A DNA stretch of 64,000 nucleotides from NCBI RefSeq assembly GCF_022012335.1, contig NZ_JAKLTO010000004.1, positions 186,001 to 250,000 on the forward strand, in the 5' to 3' direction. Position 1 is the stretch's first letter. Every line of letters begins with the position of its first letter. Positions 52,506 through 63,605 of this stretch are shown here, piece after piece. This DNA is from Flavobacterium sp. SM15. GTDB lineage: Bacteria > Bacteroidota > Bacteroidia > Flavobacteriales > Flavobacteriaceae. The notes under the pieces were generated by a model, which made no database searches, was not told the DNA's origin, and saw only the letters and a list, made by a program, of their open reading frames with translations. The position numbers and the translations under genes are program-made.

Positions 52506-52881
52506 ATTTGCTTACGAAAATACCTTTATAACTGTCCCAATGCCTGTAAATCAGAAAAATATTTCCAAGAAACAAGAAAGCTCCGGCACCAATATTGGCT
52601 GGATCCAAACAAAGATGGACCATTATGATATTTACTGATATAGGCAATAGAACCAAATTGGCTAAGCGCACAAACATCCCGGAAATAAAAGCCAAACCAC
52701 AAAGAAATTCCAATCCTTTTACCAAATTCATTAAATAACCGGAGGCAGCTAATCCTTCATTGAAGGTTTTAAGATCTCCAGTTAAAACCGGTTGTGGAAA
52801 TAATTTTAAGAAATAAACGATGGAACCAAACAACAATAAAGCTCCCATAAGAACCCTTATAACAACAGTCGCAATTTTCAT
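52504..52881 (-). CDS. DoxX-family membrane protein
   Basis: The 125-residue inner-membrane protein has four hydrophobic helices and the DoxX pattern (RVLMGALLLFGSIVYF, LEFLCGLAFISGMFVRLA, PISVNIIMVHLCLDP). Family members are linked to quinone or thiosulfate redox and envelope stress; no partner gene is next to it. Confidence 0.8.
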   Translation of the reverse strand: MKIATVVIRVLMGALLLFGSIVYFLKLFPQPVLTGDLKTFNEGLAASGYLMNLVKGLEFLCGLAFISGMFVRLANLVLLPISVNIIMVHLCLDPANIGAGAFLFLGNIFLIYRHWDSYKGIFVSK

Positions 52882-52936
52882 AAATATTTGATTTTTAGAG
52901 GTTAGTTAATCAAATGTAAGAAAATAATTAAAATGG

Positions 52937-53830
52937 TTACTGTTGTTTTCTGTTAAGTTTCTTATAGCCAATATATCCTAAAGCACCAATCAAAATCAAA
53001 GCCCAAAGTTGCACCACAAAAGCAATGATGGATTCCAGCATGTACCAACCGGTTTTTAAGCTGTCCCAAATCTGTAAACCTAAATGCGGACGGTATTTGT
53101 TGATGCTTTTCTCACTGGCATACAATTCGTGTTTAATCGCTTCACGCTGATACAGTTTAATAGAAACCGTGCTGAAGTTCACTTGATCGTTCAGAGAAAG
53201 ATTATTCAATTTGGCATTATCGTTCTGTTCTTTTTTAGCCGCCAGATTTTCTTCGGCATCAATTACATTGTTTAGTTTTTTTCCTTTTTCGTCAATAGCT
53301 TTTTCGATTCTGTTTTCAGTTGATGAGCTTCTTTTTTGCGCCATTTTGTTAGCCTGAAGCTGAAGGGAGACATCATCCGCTTTAATCACTCTCGAATCCA
53401 AAAAATCAATTTCTTTTGCAATCGATTTTATTAAAGTATCCAGTTTAGTGTTAGGAACCCGAATTGTGATGTCATTTTCAACCGTATATTTCGTAGTTTC
53501 TAAAATACTGTCCTGACTTACACGAGTTTCCTCTTTTTCGTTTATATGACTTTGTAAATTTGTATAAGTGACAAATCCTCCAAATTTAGCAGTTACATTT
53601 TCAATGGAATACGTTGATTTTGCGACATTTTTGACTTTGAACTGCAAATCTGCCGTTCGAACGAATTTTCGATTACTGTCTTTTTTTTCAACTGCTGCGG
53701 ATGAGGAAACTGCATCAGCCGCGCTTTCAGAGGTTACGATTTCTTCTGCTTTAGATTCAGAAGCTTCTTTGCAGGAATAAGCAAGCACTAAAAGCAATGC
53801 CGCCATACCAATTCGAGGAATTGTTTTCAT
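52937..53830 (-). CDS. DUF4349 lipoprotein
   Basis: The 297-residue protein has a lipobox (VLAYSC, C20), an acidic Ser/Glu spacer and a DUF4349 domain starting NRKFVRTADLQFKVKNV and containing DITIRVPNTKLDTLI. A coiled coil (~165-205) and a membrane helix near the C-terminus (~262-288, AFVVQLWALILIGALGYIGY) follow. It bridges the periplasm; the family role is unknown. Confidence 0.83.
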   Translation of the reverse strand: MKTIPRIGMAALLLVLAYSCKEASESKAEEIVTSESAADAVSSSAAVEKKDSNRKFVRTADLQFKVKNVAKSTYSIENVTAKFGGFVTYTNLQSHINEKEETRVSQDSILETTKYTVENDITIRVPNTKLDTLIKSIAKEIDFLDSRVIKADDVSLQLQANKMAQKRSSSTENRIEKAIDEKGKKLNNVIDAEENLAAKKEQNDNAKLNNLSLNDQVNFSTVSIKLYQREAIKHELYASEKSINKYRPHLGLQIWDSLKTGWYMLESIIAFVVQLWALILIGALGYIGYKKLNRKQQ

Positions 53831-53992
53831 AAAAATTACTATTTAAAGGTTAATGTTACAGGGTAAAACGAAATAGTAATTTTCAGTCAATAGGAATTGG
53901 TTTTAGTAGATTTTCACACAAGTATTCCTACTAAAAAGTGTGCCACAATTTCAAAAAAACGGCAATGCAATAATATTTTTGTTTTTGAGTTT

Positions 53993-55717
53993 TTACTTGA
54001 TTCTGGAGGTTGCAATTTTCACATCGGCGGTTGCCCAACTTTTTAATATAAGTCGTTCTATTTCAGTTGATTTTTGCTTGTTGCTAAGTTTTTCATAAGC
54101 CAATTTTAAACCGTGTTCAGCCCAGCCATTTTTAGGAAATTGTTTTAAATCTTCTTGGTAAACTTTAATGGCTTCGTTGTATTTTCCGGCTTCAATTAAA
54201 ATGGCTCCCAAATGATGTCTTACTGAGAAAAACCAATCGGGCGGTTCATTGTAATTCAAACCGTCTTCAATCACTACGGCTTTTTGAAGTGTTTGGATGC
54301 TTTGTGTGTATTTTTTTTCAGAAGCTAAAATCTCGGCTTTCAAAACTTTAGCAGCAATATTCACAATCGAGCTCATCGAATTGATTTGCCAAATGGTTAT
54401 TTTTTCCAAATACTTATCGTTGGCCAGAACTTCCAATTGCACCAGTTCAGATTTTGCTTTTTGCAAATCGTTTTTGCCCAAATAAGCCATTCCTTTTGCA
54501 TAATGGGAAATCGCCTTAGGGTATTTTAAGGTATCGGAAACTAATTTCATTTTTAAAATTTCGTCCCATTTGCCAAACTTTACCGCTACGAAATAAGGAA
54601 TCACGTAATAATGCTGTAACGTTTCCAATCCGGGTATAATCATATTTTTCGGATGCACTAATTTAGAAGTTTCGTTTGCTCCAATCATAGCCCATTTTGA
54701 ATTTCCTTCCAAAGTAGCAGTTCCAGCCATAAAATGATAATTATGAGGATAATAACCAATCGGATAAGCGCCTTGAGCGTGACACATCGTAACATAAGCA
54801 CTATCCACTTTACAGGCATTTATATTGGCTATGGTTCCTTTGTGATAATCACCCGTCCGGATGTAAATATGGGAAGCCATATGCGTCAGATGACCAAAAG
54901 ATTTCGCATTACCGTCATCAAAGAATCTGGCAGCTGCGTAACCTCTTTGCGGAGTGGATGAAGCCTCAACCGCATGAATGTAGAAATGATTGGCACCGAT
55001 GTGTTTTGGGTCTTTTTTAAGGATTTTCTCAAATAAACCAACAATTTCAGGCGTCCAGGGTTTAGGTTTTCCGTTTTTATCATATAAATCCCAAGGATGT
55101 AAATCCATGACAGATTCCGCATAAAGCGCATTGATATTAATATCGTCAGGAAATTTAGCATTGGCTTCTTTCATCGCTTTTGAGTAGGCAATATCAAGGT
55201 TTTTTCTATCCTTGACAGGTTTTTCCACATAACGATTTGAGAGCGCATTTATTAACGCTTTTTCACTTTCAGAAGCGTTAGTGCTTAATTTCAAAGCAGT
55301 TTGTATCGCTTTATAAGCCCTTTCGTAATTGTCCGGTTCCATTCCGGCGTTGTAATTTGGCCCTAAAACATAGGCAAATCCCCAAAAACACATAGCGCAT
55401 TGGGGATCGAGTTTGGTTGCATAATAAAAGGACCGGGCAGCCTCTGCATGATTAAATCCATAAGCCAAAGCTAATCCTTGATTGAAGTATTTTTGAGCTT
55501 CCGGATTTTTGGTGGTAATCTTATAATCAAGGATATTCATCCCTTTGAACAGTGGTGCTTTATTGTCGGATTCATACCATTTTGCATCAATTACAGGTGG
55601 CGCGCAACTCATGCTGTTATGAGTAATTTGCGGTTCATTTTCTGGTAACGGAGATTTTTTTCGGCAGGAAAAGAATAGGGCAGATGCGATTAAGAGAATG
55701 AATACTGTTTTTTTCAT
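53993..55717 (-). CDS. TPR-repeat lipoprotein
   Basis: I choose the ATG at 55717 (MKKTVFILLIASALFFSC), which gives a lipoprotein signal with C18 and 574 residues; the long frame upstream adds 49 unlikely residues. The body holds several TPR-like helix pairs (FNQGLALAYGFNHAEAARSF, HYAKGMAYLGKNDLQKAKSE, IEAGKYNEAIKVYQEDLKQF) and an HFYIHAVEASSTP and THMASHIYIRTGDY core conserved in a family found across many bacteria. No enzymatic activity is evident. Confidence 0.8.
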   Translation of the reverse strand: MKKTVFILLIASALFFSCRKKSPLPENEPQITHNSMSCAPPVIDAKWYESDNKAPLFKGMNILDYKITTKNPEAQKYFNQGLALAYGFNHAEAARSFYYATKLDPQCAMCFWGFAYVLGPNYNAGMEPDNYERAYKAIQTALKLSTNASESEKALINALSNRYVEKPVKDRKNLDIAYSKAMKEANAKFPDDININALYAESVMDLHPWDLYDKNGKPKPWTPEIVGLFEKILKKDPKHIGANHFYIHAVEASSTPQRGYAAARFFDDGNAKSFGHLTHMASHIYIRTGDYHKGTIANINACKVDSAYVTMCHAQGAYPIGYYPHNYHFMAGTATLEGNSKWAMIGANETSKLVHPKNMIIPGLETLQHYYVIPYFVAVKFGKWDEILKMKLVSDTLKYPKAISHYAKGMAYLGKNDLQKAKSELVQLEVLANDKYLEKITIWQINSMSSIVNIAAKVLKAEILASEKKYTQSIQTLQKAVVIEDGLNYNEPPDWFFSVRHHLGAILIEAGKYNEAIKVYQEDLKQFPKNGWAEHGLKLAYEKLSNKQKSTEIERLILKSWATADVKIATSRIK

Positions 55718-55789
55718 GATGACAATTTTAATGTGAAAGAAATATATAAAGTTACTTAAAATCAATGAGTTGATTTGTTTTTTGTAGGT

Positions 55790-55900
55790 TTTTATGGAGC
55801 GAATGGGTAGTGATTTATCAGCAAGCCTTTTTCCCGTTTTCCGCTTTACAAGGTGCCGCTGCAACCGGGGCTAGAGTGGAAACCATAGCTTCTTTGGCAA
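55790..55900. other. GC-richer unexplained intergenic segment
   Basis: Between the TPR gene and pabB lies a segment with CAAGCCTTTTTCCCG, CCGCTTTACAAGG and CAACCGGGGCTAGAG that is clearly richer in G+C than its surroundings and encodes no ORF. Similar wording occurs, from memory, in other flavobacterial intergenic regions. It may be a decayed interspersed repeat. Confidence 0.4.
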
Positions 55901-55964
55901 CTTTGTGCAATTTCCTTGTAAACTTTATGGTTAAGCAGTACTTTTACGTGATAAATAGTAATTT

Positions 55965-57254
55965 TTGAGAACTTCTGTTTTTAAATCCATTTCAAACGTA
56001 AGTCAATTCAAAGAACAAATTTTGAGTTGGGCGCAACAGTTTCGGGAAGTCGTTTTTCTCGACAGTAACAGTTATCCGCAGCAGTACGGAAGCTACGACT
56101 GTGTTCTGGCTTGTGATGCTTTTACATCCTTAAAAACAGATTATCACAACGCTTTTGAAGATTTAAAACAGTATCAGCAACAAACCAAAGATTGGCTTTT
56201 CGGTTACTTGTCTTACGATTTAAAAAATGATACCGAAAAACTCTATTCTAAAAATTTCGACGGTTTAAATTTCCCTGATTTATACTTTTTTCAGCCTAAG
56301 AAATTGTTTTTTTTAAAAGGTAATGAGTTGGAAATCTGTTATCTGAACATGTGTGATGACGAGTTGGAGGAGGATTTTGAGGAAATAGTTGAAAGGGAAA
56401 AGGGAAAAGAAGAGCAAAGTCTTGCAATAAAAATCGAGCAAAGGATTTCAAAGGAAAAGTATTTGCAAAAAGTAAGCGAAATGTTGCAGCATATCCATCG
56501 TGGCGACATTTATGAAGCAAATTTCTGCATGGAATTTTTTGCAGAAAACACCAAAATCAATCCGTTGGAAATCTATCAGAAACTGAATGCCATTTCCGAA
56601 CCGCCTTTTGCAACATTTTTCAAAAACAACACGGATTTTCTACTTTGTGCATCTCCGGAACGCTATCTGCGAAAGCAAGGTACAAAAATAATTTCCCAGC
56701 CCATAAAAGGAACCGCGAAACGCGTTTTCGATGAAGAGCCTGATAATCAATCCAAGATCGATTTATCTGAAAATCCAAAGGAACGTTCCGAAAACATTAT
56801 GATTGTGGATTTGGTTCGAAATGATTTATCACACACCGCGACAAAAGGTTCGGTTCAGGTAGAGGAACTTTGTGGGATTTACACGTTCAAGCAAGTCCAT
56901 CAAATGATCTCGACTGTGGTTTCAGAAGTAGAAGAAGCAACCTCACCAATCGAAATCATCAAAACCACTTTTCCAATGGGAAGTATGACCGGGGCGCCAA
57001 AAATTTCCGCTATGCAAATAATCGAGGATTTAGAACAAACCAAGCGAGGTTTATACAGTGGGGCGGTTGGTTATTTTACGCCAAACAACGACTTCGATTT
57101 CAATGTAGTAATCCGAAGTATTCTGTATAATTCAAAAGAGAAATACGTTTCTTTTTCGGTAGGAAGCGCCATCACTGCAGAATCAAAACCGGAAATGGAA
57201 TATGAAGAATGCTTGCTTAAAGCTAAAGCGATGCGTGAAGTGTTACTTGGTTAA
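55965..57254 (+). CDS. pabB: PabB-like aminodeoxychorismate synthase component I, TTG start
   Basis: The 429-residue enzyme of the anthranilate synthase I family makes aminodeoxychorismate for folate. It has [43 protein letters not shown] and [19 protein letters not shown]. The start is TTG at 55965: an in-frame TAA lies at 55959-55961 and the next ATG is over 120 codons in. It begins an apparent pabB-tilS-dsbD unit with short gaps. Confidence 0.88.
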   Translation: MRTSVFKSISNVSQFKEQILSWAQQFREVVFLDSNSYPQQYGSYDCVLACDAFTSLKTDYHNAFEDLKQYQQQTKDWLFGYLSYDLKNDTEKLYSKNFDGLNFPDLYFFQPKKLFFLKGNELEICYLNMCDDELEEDFEEIVEREKGKEEQSLAIKIEQRISKEKYLQKVSEMLQHIHRGDIYEANFCMEFFAENTKINPLEIYQKLNAISEPPFATFFKNNTDFLLCASPERYLRKQGTKIISQPIKGTAKRVFDEEPDNQSKIDLSENPKERSENIMIVDLVRNDLSHTATKGSVQVEELCGIYTFKQVHQMISTVVSEVEEATSPIEIIKTTFPMGSMTGAPKISAMQIIEDLEQTKRGLYSGAVGYFTPNNDFDFNVVIRSILYNSKEKYVSFSVGSAITAESKPEMEYEECLLKAKAMREVLLG

Positions 57255-57271
57255 ATTTTATACATTTGGTT

Positions 57272-58579
57272 ATGTTTTTAAAACTCCAAAATCATATCAG
57301 CGAAAATCTTTCATTTTTGAAAGGAAAAAAACTACTGCTTGCTATAAGCGGCGGTATCGACAGTATGGTTTTGTTGCATCTTTTGAAACAGTTAAATTTT
57401 GATATTTCAGTTGCACATTGCAATTTCAAATTAAGAGGCGAGGAGAGTGATGGAGACGAAGCTTTTGTGAAATTGATATGTGAAAATTTCAATGTTGTAT
57501 TTTTTGTAAATCATTTTAATACAAAAGAATATGCGAGTTCACATAAACAATCAATTCAATTAGCTGCGCGTCAACTTCGCTACGATTGGTTTGATGAATT
57601 ACTGGAAAAAGAAAGCTTTGATTATCTGTTGACAGCGCATCATTTGGATGATTCCGCAGAGACATTTTTAATCAATTTTACAAGAGGAACAGGGCTGGAA
57701 GGTTTGATCGGAATTCCGCAAATGAATAATAAAATCGTTCGTCCGCTTTTGGTTTTTTCGCGCGAGGAAATTGAAAATTATGCCAAAGAAAGTAATATAA
57801 AATGGCGGGAAGATTCCAGTAATACTTCTGATAAATATTTGAGAAATAAACTTCGACATGATGTTATTCCTATTTTAAAAGAACTCAATCCAAGCTTTTT
57901 GAGTTCGTTTCAACAAACCTTGGAAAACCTGCAACAAGTTCAGTCTATGGTAGATGATGCGTCAAGAATAGTTTATCGAAAAGTGGTGGAAGATGCTGAT
58001 TTTCAGAAGCGAATCAATCTTATGGAATTAAAAATCCTACCCAATTACCAGGCGTATTTGTACCAATGGTTAAAGCCTTTCGGATTTACAGCTTGGAATG
58101 ATATTTATGATTTAGTTGAGGCTCAATCCGGCAAACAGGTTTTTTCCGGAAAACATCGGCTACTTAAGGATAGGGAAGTGCTAATTCTGGAAGAACTTTC
58201 TGAAAATCAAAACGAAAGATATCTTATTGAAGAAAATCAAACGGAAATTGAACATCCAATTGCTATGAAAATCTCGTATGTAACAAATGTTACAGATACC
58301 GGAAGTTCAGAAATTATCTTTGTTGATAAAGATTCGTTAAAGTTTCCGCTGGTATTTCGAAAATGGCAACAAGGTGATTATTTTTACCCTTTCGGAATGG
58401 AAGGCAAAAAGAAGGTCAGCAAGTATTTTAAAGATGAGAAATTTTCACTGATCGATAAAGAAAACGCCTGGTTATTATGTTCCGGAGAAGAAATTGTCTG
58501 GATTGCCGGAAAACGTGCAGACAGACGATTTTCAGTAACAAAAACAACACAAACTATAATAAAATTTGAATTAAAGTAA
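57272..58579 (+). CDS. tilS: TilS, tRNA(Ile)-lysidine synthetase
   Basis: Adds lysine to C34 of the CAU tRNA-Ile so that it reads AUA. The 435-residue enzyme has the PP-loop ATP motif SGGIDS (26-31), the AHHLDDSAETFLINFTRGTG block and a C-terminal TilS domain (FVDKDSLKFPLVFRKWQQGD). I start it at ATG 57272. Its stop overlaps the dsbD start by one base. Confidence 0.94.
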   Translation: MFLKLQNHISENLSFLKGKKLLLAISGGIDSMVLLHLLKQLNFDISVAHCNFKLRGEESDGDEAFVKLICENFNVVFFVNHFNTKEYASSHKQSIQLAARQLRYDWFDELLEKESFDYLLTAHHLDDSAETFLINFTRGTGLEGLIGIPQMNNKIVRPLLVFSREEIENYAKESNIKWREDSSNTSDKYLRNKLRHDVIPILKELNPSFLSSFQQTLENLQQVQSMVDDASRIVYRKVVEDADFQKRINLMELKILPNYQAYLYQWLKPFGFTAWNDIYDLVEAQSGKQVFSGKHRLLKDREVLILEELSENQNERYLIEENQTEIEHPIAMKISYVTNVTDTGSSEIIFVDKDSLKFPLVFRKWQQGDYFYPFGMEGKKKVSKYFKDEKFSLIDKENAWLLCSGEEIVWIAGKRADRRFSVTKTTQTIIKFELK

Positions 58580-60606
58580 TGAAACGATTTTACGCCCTGT
58601 TACTCTTATTTTTTACTTTTTTAAGTGCTCAGGCACAAATATTAAATCCGGTAAGCTGGAAAACTTCCGTTGAGAAAAAATCGGATACTGAAGTGGTTTT
58701 GGTCTTCGATGCCACAATTGAGCACGAATGGCACATGTTTTCCCAATTCACACCGGAAGGTGGTTCTTCACCCTCTGTTTTTGAATATAAAAATGCAAAA
58801 GGAAACTTTGAATTGGTCGGAAAAACTAAGGAAAGTCCTTATAAAAAAGTATACAGCGATGTTTTTGAGGTAGACGAATACATGTTTGAAAACAAAGCAC
58901 AGTTCAGACAAACAGTTAAAATTACCAATCCGAATTTAAAATCTATTTCTGTTTATGTTGAGTATCAGGTTTGTAAAGAATCGTGTATCCAGCAAGACAA
59001 AACGTTTGAGTTCAAGTTGCCGCAGATGAACGTGAAAGCTTCGGAAGTAGCTGTAACAATAACTTCGGTTGATTCAACTTCTTCACAAACAGCAGTTGTT
59101 ACAGATTCGACTTCATCATCAGAAGTTAAAGAAACCGTTGCAACTTCTCAAGAAAAACCAGTTGGCAAAAAAGAAGAGAAAAAAGGTTTGTTATCAATTT
59201 TCTTCTTCGCATTTTTAGGTGGGTTCGCAGCACTATTAACACCATGCGTTTTTCCAATGATTCCAATGACCGTGAGTTTCTTTACCAAGCAGAGTAAAAA
59301 CAAGGCACAGGGAATTCGAAACGCAATTATTTATGGGGTTTCCATTATCTTGATTTATGTAATTCTTGGAACTTTGGTTACGGCGATTTTTGGTGCCGAT
59401 GCGTTAAATGCTTTATCAACAAACGTTTGGTTTAATATCATTTTCTTTGTCTTGTTGGTGTTTTTTGCCGCATCGTTCTTAGGAGCTTTCGAAATCATGT
59501 TACCAAATTCCTGGGCAAATAAAGTGGACCGTCAGGCGGATAAAGGAGGAATTATCGGAATTTTGTTCATGGCTTTGGCTCTGGCGATTGTTTCGTTTTC
59601 CTGCACAGGTCCAATTGTTGGAACGTTATTGGTGGAAGCAGCTTCCAAAGGAGGACTTGCTCCGATTGTTGGAATGTTGGGCTTTTCATCAGCTTTGGCT
59701 TTACCGTTTATGTTATTTGCAATGTTCCCGGGTTGGTTAAATTCATTACCAAAATCAGGAGGATGGTTAAATACAGTAAAAGTTGTTTTAGGCTTCTTAG
59801 AATTGGCTTTAGCGTTTAAATTCTTATCCAATGCAGATTTGGTTCTTCAAGCACATTTATTGGAAAGAGAAACGTTTTTAGCGATTTGGATTGCCGTTTT
59901 TGGAGCGTTGGCTTTTTATCTTTTCGGGAAAATCACTTTGCCACATGACAGCCCGTTAACCCATATTTCAGTTGGAAGATTGTCTTTAGGTTTGTTGGTT
60001 TTATCGTTCACGATTTACCTGATTCCGGGACTTTGGGGAGCACCTTTGAAATTGATTTCAGGATTCCCACCGCCAATGACTTATAGCGAAAGCCCTTACG
60101 GAGTAGGAAATTCGAAAGGAGTAGGAAATAGTGATTCTCATGCAGGATTACCAGACGGAGCACATTTAGGGCCACACGATATTGTAGCTTTCACAGAGTA
60201 TGAAAAAGGAATGGCTTATGCTAAATCAGCTAATAAACCAGTATTATTGGATTTCACCGGATTTGCTTGTGTAAACTGCCGTAAAATGGAAGATTACGTT
60301 TGGTCGAAGCCGGAAATCTTATCTATTTTAAAAGATAAAGTGGTATTGATTTCGTTATATGTTGATGACAAACGCGAATTACCCGAAAACGAGAAATACA
60401 CTTCGAAAGAAACCGGTAAAGAAATTAAAACGATCGGAAACAAATGGAGTGATTTCCAAATTACGCATTACAAAGCAAACGCACAGCCGTATTACATCAT
60501 TTTAGATAATGAAGCAAATCGATTAACGGAACCGGTTGGTTACACACCAGATTCAGACGAATACAAAGCATGGCTGGAAAGCGGAATTGCTAAATACAAG
60601 AAATAA
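58579..60606 (+). CDS. dsbD: DsbD-type thiol:disulfide interchange protein
   Basis: The 675-residue protein moves reducing power from the cytoplasm to the periplasm. It has a signal peptide (to SAQAQ), an N-terminal DsbD-alpha-like domain with CKESC, a membrane domain of eight helices with the paired Cys in LLTPCVFPM (~222) and SFSCTGP, and a C-terminal thioredoxin-like domain with GFACVNCRKME (~563). Translationally coupled to tilS by ATG/TAA overlap. Confidence 0.92.
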   Translation: MKRFYALLLLFFTFLSAQAQILNPVSWKTSVEKKSDTEVVLVFDATIEHEWHMFSQFTPEGGSSPSVFEYKNAKGNFELVGKTKESPYKKVYSDVFEVDEYMFENKAQFRQTVKITNPNLKSISVYVEYQVCKESCIQQDKTFEFKLPQMNVKASEVAVTITSVDSTSSQTAVVTDSTSSSEVKETVATSQEKPVGKKEEKKGLLSIFFFAFLGGFAALLTPCVFPMIPMTVSFFTKQSKNKAQGIRNAIIYGVSIILIYVILGTLVTAIFGADALNALSTNVWFNIIFFVLLVFFAASFLGAFEIMLPNSWANKVDRQADKGGIIGILFMALALAIVSFSCTGPIVGTLLVEAASKGGLAPIVGMLGFSSALALPFMLFAMFPGWLNSLPKSGGWLNTVKVVLGFLELALAFKFLSNADLVLQAHLLERETFLAIWIAVFGALAFYLFGKITLPHDSPLTHISVGRLSLGLLVLSFTIYLIPGLWGAPLKLISGFPPPMTYSESPYGVGNSKGVGNSDSHAGLPDGAHLGPHDIVAFTEYEKGMAYAKSANKPVLLDFTGFACVNCRKMEDYVWSKPEILSILKDKVVLISLYVDDKRELPENEKYTSKETGKEIKTIGNKWSDFQITHYKANAQPYYIILDNEANRLTEPVGYTPDSDEYKAWLESGIAKYKK

Positions 60607-60635
60607 TTCATTTTACTAATACTATTGAAGCGGGT

Positions 60636-61835
60636 TTATTTATCAAAACTGATAGTAAACTCGCTTCCTTGATTTAGAACGGATTTAACTTCGATTTTTC
60701 CGTTAAGATTCTCAGTTATTTTTTTTACGGTAGCCAAACCGATTCCTGTCCCGTAATTTCCGAAACGATCTTTTTTATTAAGGGTTTTAAAGAACAAAAA
60801 AATTTGATCAAGACTTTCGGCTTCAATTCCGTTACCATTATCCTTTACTGAGATTTTTGTTTGTTTATCTGAATCTTCACAATTAATTTCAATTTTAACC
60901 GGCTTTTTATCGTTGTATTTGATACCGTTGCTGATAAGGTTTATAAGTATCTGTTCAAGGGCATTCTTATTGGTTTTTAAAATCAAGGTTTTGTCGGGTA
61001 TTTTAAATTGATGTTCTCTTTTAGAATCCAGCACACTGATAATTTGATTCAGCACATCGCAAAACACAACTTCCTCACAGTCATTTTTGTGGAACGTATC
61101 GCTTTTATAATAATTAAGAAGCCCATCAACATAATCCTTTAACTGATAGGAGGAAAGCGAGAGAAAATTGAGATATTCTTTTTCTTGTCCTTCAAATTTG
61201 TCGTTGCAGGTTTCTTTGAGTAATAATATCAAGGAGATGATGTTGTTCAAAGGAGATTTGATATCATGAGAAACAACCCGTGCAAATTGTTCTAATTCTT
61301 CGTATTTTAAATTGAGCATTTTGTTGGTTTGCAGTAATCTGAGGTTTTTTTTTCTGAGTTCGAGCAATTTGGATACCTGATTACCTAAAATTTCAAGTGA
61401 TTTTGCCTGATCCTCAGTGATTTCTTTTGGAGAAAAGTCTGCAACACATAAAGAACCTAAATTGTATCCCTCAGGACTTTTGAGTGTTACACTTGCATAA
61501 AAACCGCCATCTTCAAATCCGTTAAACTTGCTTAAGGCTTCAAAATCCTTTTCGTTTTTAACATTATTTACGGATATAAATTTATGGGGTTTTGTAATTG
61601 CCAAAGCGCAAAAAGAGGTATTTCTGTTGGCATCATAACTATCAAAACCAACTTTAGATTTGACCCAAACTCTGTCCTGATCAACAAGAGTTATTGCTGA
61701 AATTGGGGTGTTACAAATTTTTGAAGCTAAATAAGTAATATTATCATAATCAGTTTCGGGGTCGGTATCTAATATTTCATAACTTTTTAAAATTTCTAAC
61801 CTTATACGCTCATCAAGTGTAGTTTTTGCATTCAT
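60636..61835 (-). CDS. GAF-domain sensor histidine kinase
   Basis: The 399-residue cytoplasmic kinase (ATG at 61835; a TTG two codons earlier is less likely) has an N-terminal GAF domain (~20-160), a short coiled coil, a HisKA segment VVSHDIKSPLNNI with the phospho-His near 188 and an HATPase domain with NLISNGIKYND, DNGNGI and YGTGIGLATVKK. No membrane helix or response regulator gene is adjacent, so the partner is unknown. Confidence 0.92.
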   Translation of the reverse strand: MNAKTTLDERIRLEILKSYEILDTDPETDYDNITYLASKICNTPISAITLVDQDRVWVKSKVGFDSYDANRNTSFCALAITKPHKFISVNNVKNEKDFEALSKFNGFEDGGFYASVTLKSPEGYNLGSLCVADFSPKEITEDQAKSLEILGNQVSKLLELRKKNLRLLQTNKMLNLKYEELEQFARVVSHDIKSPLNNIISLILLLKETCNDKFEGQEKEYLNFLSLSSYQLKDYVDGLLNYYKSDTFHKNDCEEVVFCDVLNQIISVLDSKREHQFKIPDKTLILKTNKNALEQILINLISNGIKYNDKKPVKIEINCEDSDKQTKISVKDNGNGIEAESLDQIFLFFKTLNKKDRFGNYGTGIGLATVKKITENLNGKIEVKSVLNQGSEFTISFDK

Positions 61836-62014
61836 AATCAAGTTGTTATAATTATAGAATGACTATTAAATTTATGAAAAAAACAGCAATTATTATAGTT
61901 TTCTAAACGGTATTTCTTATTCTGAATAAAAATATAACAGTTGATTTTAGTCATTTTGTAAGAAATATTTTTAAATTATAAGAAAAATACTATTTTTGAT
62001 GAAATTTATACGCC

Positions 62015-63550
62015 ATGTTAACAAAAGTATTTGGAAGCGCTGTTTTTGGAGTAGACGCTACAACAGTCACTGTAGAAGTGAATATCGATAAAGGTATTGG
62101 TTATCACTTAGTTGGGTTACCGGATAACGCTATAAAAGAAAGCAGTTATCGAATAGCGGCTGCCTTAAAAAACAACGGTTATGAACTACCCGGAAAGAAA
62201 ATAACAATCAATATGGCTCCTGCGGATCTTCGAAAAGAAGGGTCTGCTTATGACTTAACCCTTGCCATTGGAATTCTTGCCGCATCAGGTCAAATTAAAT
62301 CTGAAGAAACTGATAAATACATGATAATGGGGGAACTTTCCCTTGATGGAAGTTTGCAGCCAATAAAAGGAGCTTTATCAATTGCCATAAAAGCAAAAGA
62401 AGAGGGGTTTAAAGGTTTCTTTTTACCCAAAGTAAATGATAAGGAAGCTGCTATTGTAAGTGGTTTAGATGTATATGGTGTTGAAAATGTTTCAGAGGTT
62501 ATTGATTTTTTCAACGGCAAAAAATCCCTTAAACCAACAATAGTAAACACTCGGGAAGAATTCTATAAAACCTTAGATTTTCCTGAATTTGATTTTGCGG
62601 AAGTTAGAGGGCAGGAATCCATTAAAAGATGTATGGAAATTGCGGCGGCAGGAGGTCATAATATAATTTTAATAGGTCCACCCGGTGCAGGAAAAACGAT
62701 GCTTGCTAAACGTTTGCCAAGTATTTTGCCTCCAATGACATTAAAAGAAGCTCTGGAAACTACCAAGATTCACAGTGTTGCAGGTAAAATGAAAGATATT
62801 GGTTTGATGAACCAGCGGCCTTTTAGAAGCCCTCATCATAATACTTCGTGTTCTGCAATTGCCGGCGGAGGTAGTTACCCTCAACCGGGAGAAATCTCCT
62901 TAGCTCACAACGGAGTTTTGTTTTTGGACGAATTGCCGGAATTTAAACGTGATGTTTTGGAAGTAATGCGGCAACCCTTGGAGGATAGAGAAGTAACAAT
63001 TTCCCGTTCAAAATTCACGATTACTTATCCTTCATCTTTTATGTTGGTGGCAAGTATGAATCCGAGTCCTGGTGGTTATTTTAATGATCCTGATGCTCCT
63101 GTAAGCTCTTCTCCAGCGGAAATGCAACGATATTTAAGTAAAATTTCAGGTCCACTTTTAGACCGAATAGATATTCATATTGAAGTAACTCCTGTTCCTT
63201 TTGACAAACTTTCTGATACTAATAATGGGGAAGGTAGTATTGAAATCAGAAAGCGTGTAATTCAAGCCCGAGAACTTCAGTCGATTCGTTTTAAACATCT
63301 TGAAAATATTCATTATAATGCACAAATGACAACTAAACATATTCGTGAACATTGTAAACTTGATGAAGTGTCATTACAACTTTTAAAAACCGCAATGCAA
63401 AGATTAAACCTTTCGGCTAGAGCTTATGATAGAATTTTGAAAGTCTCAAGAACCATTGCAGATTTAGAAAATAGCGAGTCTGTAAATTCTAATCATATTT
63501 CGGAAGCAATTCAGTACAGAAGTTTAGATAGGGAAGGCTGGCTTGGATAA
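62015..63550 (+). CDS. YifB/ComM-type magnesium-chelatase-like AAA ATPase
   Basis: The 511-residue protein has an N-terminal ChlI-like domain ([20 protein letters not shown]), Walker A GPPGAGKT (~221-228), Walker [15 protein letters not shown], and a C-terminal Mg-chelatase domain. In other bacteria the homologue ComM is a branch-migration helicase used in natural transformation. Length and start (ATG 62015) are standard. Confidence 0.93.
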   Translation: MLTKVFGSAVFGVDATTVTVEVNIDKGIGYHLVGLPDNAIKESSYRIAAALKNNGYELPGKKITINMAPADLRKEGSAYDLTLAIGILAASGQIKSEETDKYMIMGELSLDGSLQPIKGALSIAIKAKEEGFKGFFLPKVNDKEAAIVSGLDVYGVENVSEVIDFFNGKKSLKPTIVNTREEFYKTLDFPEFDFAEVRGQESIKRCMEIAAAGGHNIILIGPPGAGKTMLAKRLPSILPPMTLKEALETTKIHSVAGKMKDIGLMNQRPFRSPHHNTSCSAIAGGGSYPQPGEISLAHNGVLFLDELPEFKRDVLEVMRQPLEDREVTISRSKFTITYPSSFMLVASMNPSPGGYFNDPDAPVSSSPAEMQRYLSKISGPLLDRIDIHIEVTPVPFDKLSDTNNGEGSIEIRKRVIQARELQSIRFKHLENIHYNAQMTTKHIREHCKLDEVSLQLLKTAMQRLNLSARAYDRILKVSRTIADLENSESVNSNHISEAIQYRSLDREGWLG

Positions 63551-63605
63551 TGGTGCGATTTAATTTGATTCGGAAATTTAGTTTGCTAGCTTTATACTCT
63601 GAAAA

